A stretch of 64,000 nucleotides of DNA, from positions 1 through 64,000 of the forward strand of contig NZ_JBQHUF010000001.1 in the NCBI RefSeq assembly GCF_052065355.1, written 5' to 3'. Source of the DNA: Flavonifractor sp052065355 (GTDB lineage: Bacteria; Bacillota; Clostridia; Oscillospirales; Oscillospiraceae). The notes below the pieces were generated by a model. It did not search any database, was not told where the DNA came from, and saw only the letters and a program-made list of their open reading frames with translations. Shown here piece by piece: positions 58,488 to 64,000 of this stretch. The stretch's first letter is position 1. Each line of letters begins with the position of its first letter. A program made the position numbers and the translations under genes.

Positions 58488-59716
58488 TCCGCACTCTGCG
58501 GCGGCGTTTTCTTCTGATCGCGCTGGCCTCTCTGGCCGGGACGCTGACTGCGCTCTGTCTGGTCATTAATCTGGGCTATCGCTATATGACCACCGACCGG
58601 GCAGATGAGGTCATTCAGCTCCTCCACCAGAACGCCGGCCAATTTCCGGAGCCGGAGGCTCCGGTGGACCCCGCCGCTTTTCCCGGTTTCCAGATCACCA
58701 TGGAGACCCCCTTTGAGACCCGTTACTTTGTCGTGCGTTTGACCAGTCAGCTGGAGGTAGCGGATGTGGACACCGACCACATTGCTGCCCTGGACCGGAA
58801 ACGGGTGGTGGAGCAGGTGGAGTACATCCTGGACTCCGGCCGGACTTCCGGGTACAGCGGATATTACCGCTACGGCATTTTTAACGAAGAGGACGGCGGT
58901 CAGACCATTGTGGTGCTGGACTGCTTTCTCCAGCTCCAGGCCGCCAGCAACGTGCTGCGGCTGACGCTGCTGGCCTCCCTGGCCTGCGTGGCCATTGTAT
59001 TTTTGCTGTTGGTGCTCCTCTCTCGCCGGGTGGTGCGGCCTTTTGCGGAAAATCTGGAGAAACAGCGCCGGTTTGTTACCGACGCCTCCCATGAGCTGAA
59101 AACACCCTTGGCTGTCATTTCGGCCAACACTGGCCTGCTGGAGGCCAGCATTGGGGAAAATCGCTGGCTGGAGAGCACTCAGGTGCAGGTGCGTCGGCTG
59201 GACCGGCTCATTGGCCACCTGGTGGAACTGGCCCGCTCCGAGGAGGCTCTGCCGGAGGCGGAAGCTGAGCCGGTTGAGTTGAGCCGCATTGCTGCCGCTC
59301 AGGCAGAGGATTATGGACCTCTGGCTCAGGCCTCCGGCAAGACTCTGGAGAGTGATGTGGTCCCCAACCTGGTGGTGCGGGGGGTCACCGAAAATCTGAA
59401 ACGGCTGCACACCCTGCTGCTGGATAACGCAGTCAAGTATTGCGATGCCGGCGGTGTGATCCGACTCACTCTGACCCAGCAGGGTCGCTGGGCGGTGCTG
59501 GCTGTTTCCAATCCCTGTGCCGGGCTGGACCCGGCCCAGATTCCCCGACTGTTTGACCGGTTTTACCGGGCCGATCCCTCCCGATCCCGGGAGACGGGCG
59601 GCTACGGCATCGGACTGTCCACTGCCCGGGCCATCGTCCAGCGGCACAAAGGCAAGCTGACTGCTGCCATGGAGGGTGACCGGGTGACCTTTACCGCCCG
59701 TCTGCCGTTAACATAA
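58484..59716 (+). CDS. Sensor histidine kinase
   Basis: 410 residues with two transmembrane helices (about 9-30 and 158-180) flanking a ~125-residue extracytoplasmic sensor region, HisKA domain with TDASHELKTPLAVISAN (phospho-His), and HATPase_c (LLDNAVKYCD, YGIGLSTARAIV). Cognate of the preceding regulator. The stimulus is unknown; the adjacent lipoprotein and Gld-type ABC operon suggest envelope sensing. Confidence 0.93.
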   Translation: MIRTLRRRFLLIALASLAGTLTALCLVINLGYRYMTTDRADEVIQLLHQNAGQFPEPEAPVDPAAFPGFQITMETPFETRYFVVRLTSQLEVADVDTDHIAALDRKRVVEQVEYILDSGRTSGYSGYYRYGIFNEEDGGQTIVVLDCFLQLQAASNVLRLTLLASLACVAIVFLLLVLLSRRVVRPFAENLEKQRRFVTDASHELKTPLAVISANTGLLEASIGENRWLESTQVQVRRLDRLIGHLVELARSEEALPEAEAEPVELSRIAAAQAEDYGPLAQASGKTLESDVVPNLVVRGVTENLKRLHTLLLDNAVKYCDAGGVIRLTLTQQGRWAVLAVSNPCAGLDPAQIPRLFDRFYRADPSRSRETGGYGIGLSTARAIVQRHKGKLTAAMEGDRVTFTARLPLT

Positions 59717-59735
59717 AATCGTATCAGGCATGACC

Positions 59736-59779
59736 CATGCCCCCACCGCATACCTCTGAAAGGAGGAGGTGGGGGCATG
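59736..59779 (+). promoter_or_regulatory. Hairpin covering the start codon of the alanine symporter gene
   Basis: CATGCCCCCACC (59736-59747) pairs perfectly with GGTGGGGGCATG (59768-59779). The right arm contains the ATG start (59777-59779) and the end of the AGGAGGAGG ribosome site (59761-59769), so translation should depend on opening this stem. Confidence 0.65.
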
Positions 59780-61159
59780 GCCATTTTGGAGCGCCTGGGC
59801 GATTGGCTCTGGAATCCCTGGCTGCTGGGTCTGTTTCTGCTCAGCGGCCTATATTTTTCGGTAAAAAGCGGCTTTTTTCAGATATTTGGAATCAAACGGT
59901 GGCTGGGGGGCACGCTGGGCGGACTGCTGGGCGGCGGAAGAAAGGGCACCGGCCGGGGGCTGACCCGGTTCCAGGCCATGTCCACCGCACTGGCCTCCAC
60001 CATCGGCACCGGTTCCATCGCTGGGGTGGCCACTGCAATCTTTTTCGGCGGGCCAGGGGCGGTATTCTGGATGTGGGTATCCGCATTCCTGGGCATGATG
60101 ACCAGCTTTGTGGAAAAGACCCTGGCGGTGCGCTGGCGGGAGCGGGGGAGAGATGGGCTGTGGCAGGGGGGGCCCATGTGCTACATTGCTCACGGTCTGG
60201 GCAGTCCCTTTCTGGCGGCCTGGTTTTCCCTGAGCTGCGCCGCCGCCTCTTTGGCGGGGGGCAATCTGGTCCAGTCCAACTCTATCGCTGCCTCTCTGGA
60301 GGCTGCTTTTGGCTGGGACCGTCTGGCGGTGGGCGTCGTTACTGCCCTGCTCACCGGGGCGGTAATTTTAGGGGGCATCGGCCGTATCGGCAAGGTCAGC
60401 GAAAAACTGGTTCCCTGTATGGCCCTGCTCTTTCTGGGTGGTGGCGCTGTGGTGCTGTTCTGCCACCGGGCAGCCCTGCCCGGGGCGTTGGAGCGCATTG
60501 TGACCTGCGCGCTCTGTCCCCAGGCGGCCCTGGGGGGTGGGGCGGGCTATTCTATGACCGCCGCCCTGCGCTATGGGGTAGCCCGTGGGGTGTTTACCAA
60601 CGAGGCCGGCATGGGCACATCCGCTATGGCCCACGCCGCTTCCGACGTGGAGGATCCTGCCGAAGAGGGCCTGTGGGGCATGTTTGAGGTCTTTTTTGCC
60701 ACCCTGGTGGTGTGTACCATCACCGCCCTGGTGATCCTCACCTCCGGGGTATATCAGGAAGAGGCAGCCCTGGAAGCTCTCCGCACCGGAACCATCACCG
60801 ACAGCATGCTGGGTGCGCCCCTGTCCGCCGCTGCATTTTCCACCGTGCTGGGGCCCTTTGGGGAAGGTTTCCTGGCGGTGTGCCTGCTGCTGTTTGCCTT
60901 CACTTCTTTGCTGGGGTGCAGCTATTACGGAGAACGCAGCCTTACCGCCCTTACCGGCACTGACCGCTGGAAGGGGATCTACCGTCTGGCTTTCCTGGCG
61001 GCTGTGGTGTGGAGCAGCACCGCCGACGTGACCGTAGTGTGGCAGCTCACCGACCTGTTTAATGGCCTGATGGCATTGCCCAACCTGTGTGCATTGCTGC
61101 TGCTTTCGCCCCAGGCCCTGGCTCTGCTGCCGGACAAAAACAACTTGACAAAAAAGTAA
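59777..61159 (+). CDS. Sodium:alanine symporter family protein (AGCS)
   Basis: 460-residue amino-acid:sodium symporter with about ten or eleven helices. The signature STIGTGSIAGVATAIFFGGP-type stretch followed by GAVFWMW (about 73-102) is typical of AlsT/AgcS, as are the VEKTLAVRWRERGRDGLWQGGPMCY loop and the FTNEAGMGTSAMAHA motif. The usual substrate is alanine or glycine. The start region lies inside a 12-bp hairpin. Confidence 0.92.
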   Translation: MAILERLGDWLWNPWLLGLFLLSGLYFSVKSGFFQIFGIKRWLGGTLGGLLGGGRKGTGRGLTRFQAMSTALASTIGTGSIAGVATAIFFGGPGAVFWMWVSAFLGMMTSFVEKTLAVRWRERGRDGLWQGGPMCYIAHGLGSPFLAAWFSLSCAAASLAGGNLVQSNSIAASLEAAFGWDRLAVGVVTALLTGAVILGGIGRIGKVSEKLVPCMALLFLGGGAVVLFCHRAALPGALERIVTCALCPQAALGGGAGYSMTAALRYGVARGVFTNEAGMGTSAMAHAASDVEDPAEEGLWGMFEVFFATLVVCTITALVILTSGVYQEEAALEALRTGTITDSMLGAPLSAAAFSTVLGPFGEGFLAVCLLLFAFTSLLGCSYYGERSLTALTGTDRWKGIYRLAFLAAVVWSSTADVTVVWQLTDLFNGLMALPNLCALLLLSPQALALLPDKNNLTKK

Positions 61160-61392
61160 CGAAAACGATAAAAAATTAACGATTAGACGCAAAAATGACA
61201 AAAGTTTGTGAAAAAATAAATTAGACGAATTGACAAAAAAGTAACAAGAAAAAGTGGATAAATTATGCGCTTTTTTCACAAAAAAGATATTTAGAACAAA
61301 ATATTTTTTAGCAGGTAATGCTAATTTACATAGATTGGTTTTGACACTAAACTCCTAAGTATAAAAATTAAAAACTTAGGAGGGCAAATATT
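61160..61392 (+). promoter_or_regulatory. AT-rich intergenic region with repeats ahead of the SDR operon
   Basis: A very AT-rich stretch between GC-rich genes. TTGACAAAAAAGTAAC occurs at 61145-61160 (overlapping the symporter stop) and again at 61230-61245; ATTAGACG also occurs twice. TTGACA at 61341-61346 is a possible -35, but no -10 at standard spacing was found. It probably holds the SDR promoter and AT-rich binding sites. Confidence 0.5.
61352..61384 (+). promoter_or_regulatory. Hairpin sequestering the SDR ribosome binding site
   Basis: CTCCTAAGT (61352-61360) pairs perfectly with ACTTAGGAG (61374-61382) around an all-A/T 13-base loop. The right arm contains the Shine-Dalgarno TTAGGAGGG located eight bases before the ATG, an arrangement seen in RNA thermometers and other translational switches. 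Confidence 0.65.
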
Positions 61393-62163
61393 ATGGGCAT
61401 CTACGTCATCACCGGCGGCTCCAGCGGTATCGGTGCGAAAACGGTGGAGATCCTGAAGGAGAAAGGACACCAGGTAGTCAACATCGACCTGAAGGGCGGA
61501 GACATTGACGCCAACCTGGCCACCAAGGAAGGCCGGAAGAAGGCACTGGATGCCCTGCACCGCCAGTTCCCCGACGGCATCGACGCCATGATCTGCAACG
61601 CCGGCGTGAACAACAATATCCCGCTGATCATATCCCTGAACTATTTCGGCGCCACTGAGATGGCCCAGGGCGTGTTCGACTTGCTGGAGAAGAAGAAGGG
61701 CAGCTGCGTGGTCACCTCCTCCAATACCATCGCCCAGGGCGGAGCCCGGATGGATGTGGTAGGCATGCTGAACAACCAGCCCAATGAGGAGCGCATCCTC
61801 AATCTGGTAAAGGATTACGATCCCAAGACGGCCCACACCTTCTACGCCGCTACCAAGTATGCTCTGGCCCGGTGGGCCCGTCGGCTGAGTGCCGAATGGG
61901 GCGCCCGGGGCGTGCGGCTCAACGCGGTGGCTCCCGGCAACGTGCATACTGCCATGACCGATCAGCTCAGCCCTCAACAGAAGGTGGCGGTCCAGGCTCT
62001 TCCGGTGCCCATGAATTACGGGACCGACGCCCTGATGGACCCGGTGGATCTCGCCAACGCCATCGTTTTCCTGGCCTCCCCGGAGGCCCACGGTATCAAC
62101 GGCGTGGTCCTCTTTGTGGACGCAGGCACGGACGCGCTGCTCAATTCCGAAAAGGTGTATTAA
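61393..62163 (+). CDS. Short-chain dehydrogenase, 3-alpha-hydroxysteroid dehydrogenase-like
   Basis: 256-residue oxidoreductase: cofactor loop TGGSSGIGAK (8-17), Asp after strand beta-2 (VNIDLKGG), favouring NAD(H), CNAGVNNN, catalytic Ser in VTSSNTIAQ and YAATK (Tyr/Lys). ISLNYFGATEMAQG and LATKEGRKKALD closely recall Comamonas 3-alpha-HSDH/carbonyl reductase (NYFGATE, STAEGRKQA), and the length is the same. A steroid or bile-acid substrate is therefore possible but unproven; this subfamily also reduces other ketones. Co-transcribed with a SnoaL-like gene 14 bp downstream. Confidence 0.85.
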   Translation: MGIYVITGGSSGIGAKTVEILKEKGHQVVNIDLKGGDIDANLATKEGRKKALDALHRQFPDGIDAMICNAGVNNNIPLIISLNYFGATEMAQGVFDLLEKKKGSCVVTSSNTIAQGGARMDVVGMLNNQPNEERILNLVKDYDPKTAHTFYAATKYALARWARRLSAEWGARGVRLNAVAPGNVHTAMTDQLSPQQKVAVQALPVPMNYGTDALMDPVDLANAIVFLASPEAHGINGVVLFVDAGTDALLNSEKVY

Positions 62164-62177
62164 GGAGGGAACGGGAA

Positions 62178-62510
62178 ATGATTATTGCGGATTACGTCAA
62201 CGCCATGGAAAGCAAGGATTATCAGGCCCTCTCCCGCTGCTTCGCGGACAACTGCCGCCTGTTCGACTACTGTCCCGCCGTCGTGGGCCAGGATAACTTC
62301 TATATCTACGGCAAGCGGGCGGTGGATATGTTCTACCACAATAAATTCATCCTGGGCGGCCTGTCCATCCAGGACCCTATGATTGTGGATGAGCGAACGG
62401 TGAACTTTTACGCCAGCTACGGAGGTCCCATGGTCCATGTGATCGTCAATATCGAAAGCTATGACTCCCGGACGGGACTGATCAAGGAAATGGTCATCCG
62501 CCCGGCGTAA
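62178..62510 (+). CDS. SnoaL/NTF2-like small protein
   Basis: 110 residues with the NTF2-like cone-fold pattern: YVNAMESKDYQALSRCFADN (helix and strand of the pocket entrance), VGQDNFYIYGKRAVDMFYHN, and two long C-terminal strands. Such proteins act as dehydratases or isomerases, or bind small hydrophobic ligands. The adjacent HSDH-like dehydrogenase invites comparison with bile-acid enzymes (BaiE is also SnoaL-like), but this protein is shorter. GGAGGG at 62164-62169 lies just after the SDR stop. Confidence 0.75.
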   Translation: MIIADYVNAMESKDYQALSRCFADNCRLFDYCPAVVGQDNFYIYGKRAVDMFYHNKFILGGLSIQDPMIVDERTVNFYASYGGPMVHVIVNIESYDSRTGLIKEMVIRPA

Positions 62511-62518
62511 CCAAACAG

Positions 62519-62556
62519 AAAAACCCGGCCCCGCCGTTAGGCGGGGCCGGGTTTTT
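62519..62556. terminator. Bidirectional terminator
   Basis: A perfect 17-bp stem (62519-62535/62540-62556) with a 4-base loop and A/T-rich arms separates the SDR operon from the convergent gene. Confidence 0.9.
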
Positions 62557-62559
62557 CAT

Positions 62560-63999
62560 TTATGCCGCCGGAGTGACGGCGGGGCTGACTATGGGTTCGG
62601 GCTCTGGTGTGGTCTCCGGGGCAGCTTCATCCAGGGTGATGATGGAGCCGTCCAGGATGGAGTTGTCGCCTCCCTCCACCGGAGCGGTGTGGTGGATGGT
62701 GACAGTGTCGCCCACGTTGAGGATGACAGCCACCGGATTAGCGGCGGCGGACAGGCTGTAATAGGTTTCATCCCCCTCCAGGCGGATGAAGTAGTAGGAG
62801 TTTCCGTCCATGACGGCGGAGCGGATGTCGGCGATGACGCCGCTGGCCTCGGTCTGAGGCACGTCCTCGGTCTGGGTGATCCCACCGTCCCGCAGCATGC
62901 GGATATATTCCTGCTCACACTGGGCCACAGTGGTGCCGGTAGCGGCGATCTGGTACTGGGCCACATTGACCATGGCGTACATCTTTACCAGATTGTCCTT
63001 GCCCTTCAGGGGGATGAAGTAGGTGGGCTGGCCGTCGATATTGAGCAGCAGGGGGAAGGTGGCCACGTAGCCCAGATCCTGCACCTCACTCTGGGCGGAG
63101 GACATGGCCGCAGCCTCGGTGGCGCCGGGGGCGGAGTAGAACTTGGTCTCCTTGGTGCGCTGGTTGGACAGCAGGAAGCCCAGATTGGACTGGTCGGCGT
63201 TGGCGGAGGTGACGCCGGTGTACATATACACGTCGTCATTCAGGGCAATATAGTTGGAGTCCTCGGTGGTCACTGTCACGTCCCGCTGGCCGAAAATGGA
63301 GTTGATAAAGCCGTTGACCAGAGTGCCATGGTAGTCATACTGTTCCATGATAAGCTCGGGGGTAAACACATTGTCCACCCAGGTGGGGATATCGGCCAGC
63401 TCATAGTAGGTGCTCTCACCGGTGATGGCGTTTACAAGCACGGCGCCGCAGATATCCTCGCCGCCGAACAGGCCGATGGTCTTGACGATGCGGGGGGCGA
63501 TCCAGTAGGGCTGGCCCTCTTCATTGATCTCAAACTGAGGGGTACCGAAGATATAGGTGGGATACTGGAACCGGAGATGACGCTCGATGTTGCGGTTGAG
63601 AGGCTCGGAGAAGGAGTACTTCATTCCTTCGGTGAGCCGCACTACGGTGGCTTCCTGGGTCACCATGTCCACGATGACATAGGCGGGCAGGCCCTGAGAC
63701 CGGTTGGTGAACCACTTGATCAGGTCGGCGTAGGCGATGGGGGCCACACGGACGGGCCGGCCCTGGTAGTTGATCTGGGTGGAGTCGGCGGAGTAGTCGA
63801 ACTGGCTGACCATGTCGCTGAGGGTACCCATCTGGCGGTCGCCCAGGTACTCAGCGCTGGCCCGATCTAGGGTGGGGATCTTGTCAAAGGAGATCTGGCT
63901 GATGTCCTCGGCAAACTTTCCGTCCTCAACCGTCAGCAGATCCCGGTAGGCGCCCGCCCGGAAGATGGGCAAGGAGATGATGGAGCCCACAATGGCCAC
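62560..63999 (-). CDS. Large conserved protein of unknown function, N terminus outside the window
   Basis: 479 residues are visible; the frame is open to the window edge, so the true start lies beyond 64000. The visible first residues (AIVGSIISLPIFRAGAY) look like the end of a transmembrane segment, suggesting a membrane-anchored extracytoplasmic protein. The rest is rich in beta strands with repeated Tyr/Ile motifs (YPTYIFGTPQFEINEEGQPYW) and a PepSY-like look in ITGESTYYELADIP, ending in a Pro/Thr/Glu-rich tail. No family was recognised. Confidence 0.7.
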   Translation of the reverse strand: MAIVGSIISLPIFRAGAYRDLLTVEDGKFAEDISQISFDKIPTLDRASAEYLGDRQMGTLSDMVSQFDYSADSTQINYQGRPVRVAPIAYADLIKWFTNRSQGLPAYVIVDMVTQEATVVRLTEGMKYSFSEPLNRNIERHLRFQYPTYIFGTPQFEINEEGQPYWIAPRIVKTIGLFGGEDICGAVLVNAITGESTYYELADIPTWVDNVFTPELIMEQYDYHGTLVNGFINSIFGQRDVTVTTEDSNYIALNDDVYMYTGVTSANADQSNLGFLLSNQRTKETKFYSAPGATEAAAMSSAQSEVQDLGYVATFPLLLNIDGQPTYFIPLKGKDNLVKMYAMVNVAQYQIAATGTTVAQCEQEYIRMLRDGGITQTEDVPQTEASGVIADIRSAVMDGNSYYFIRLEGDETYYSLSAAANPVAVILNVGDTVTIHHTAPVEGGDNSILDGSIITLDEAAPETTPEPEPIVSPAVTPAA

Positions 64000-64000
64000 C

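Overview
The window looks like chromosome from a spore-forming, anaerobic, high-GC gut Clostridium of the Oscillospiraceae/Ruminococcaceae kind (Flavonifractor/Lawsonibacter-like). This placement is inference from gene content. The supporting genes are SpoVAC and a YtvI-like sporulation protein, a T-box-controlled archaeal-type AspRS linked to GatCAB, class III fructose-1,6-bisphosphatase beside a DUF4317 protein, the rpmG-secE-nusG-rplK-rplA / rplJ-rplL block, and many ATGA/TGATG-coupled genes. No tRNA, rRNA or CRISPR array was seen.

Layout. 1-3.1 kb is the lower-GC end of a mobile element: an XRE regulator, a small P-loop kinase, an ANT(6)-type aminoglycoside adenylyltransferase and a hairpin-rich non-coding tail. 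It abuts the 3' part of a flavin reductase gene, whose 5' part is missing. 3.5-13.6 kb is housekeeping: family 4 uracil-DNA glycosylase, T-box + aspS-gatC-gatA-gatB, spoVAC, a GT-C-like membrane protein, a HIT protein, an unexplained ~500-nt non-coding RNA with its own promoter and terminator, and an HD protein. 13.7-21.6 kb is one long nickel unit: a structured leader with terminator, then larE-larB-larC (nickel-pincer cofactor synthesis) and a five-gene nickel/peptide-type ABC importer. 21.6-31.0 kb holds two MarR-led export modules with striking palindromic operators, a ZIP metal transporter, DUF4317 and fbp.

31.1-36.1 kb is a second, smaller mobile element. It has a large serine recombinase and a TnpW-like protein behind an apparently SOS-controlled promoter, plus a cargo of a Cys-rich protein and a lipoprotein of unknown function. 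36.3-49 kb returns to core functions: ECF S-component, ribosomal protein/nusG/secE operons, YqgF, a split TSUP pair, TcdA, a parvulin-type foldase, a 6S-like RNA, DUF1292, PBP1a and YtvI. 49.2-52.2 kb is ACT protein-hom-lysC. 52.2-59.7 kb is a Gld-type ABC operon, divergent from a lipoprotein and a two-component system whose probable binding boxes lie between them. The end holds an alanine symporter and a 3-alpha-hydroxysteroid-dehydrogenase-like SDR with a SnoaL-like partner, both with start regions buried in RNA hairpins, and a truncated membrane-anchored protein.

The most unusual signals are: (i) a covarying nested-stem element present once in each mobile region; (ii) the ~500-nt ncRNA at 12.1-12.6 kb; (iii) the orphan leader of the lar/nickel operon; (iv) the SOS-box promoter aimed at the recombinase; (v) the hairpin-masked ribosome binding sites near 59.7 and 61.4 kb. 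All calls come from reading the sequence by eye; no database search was possible.
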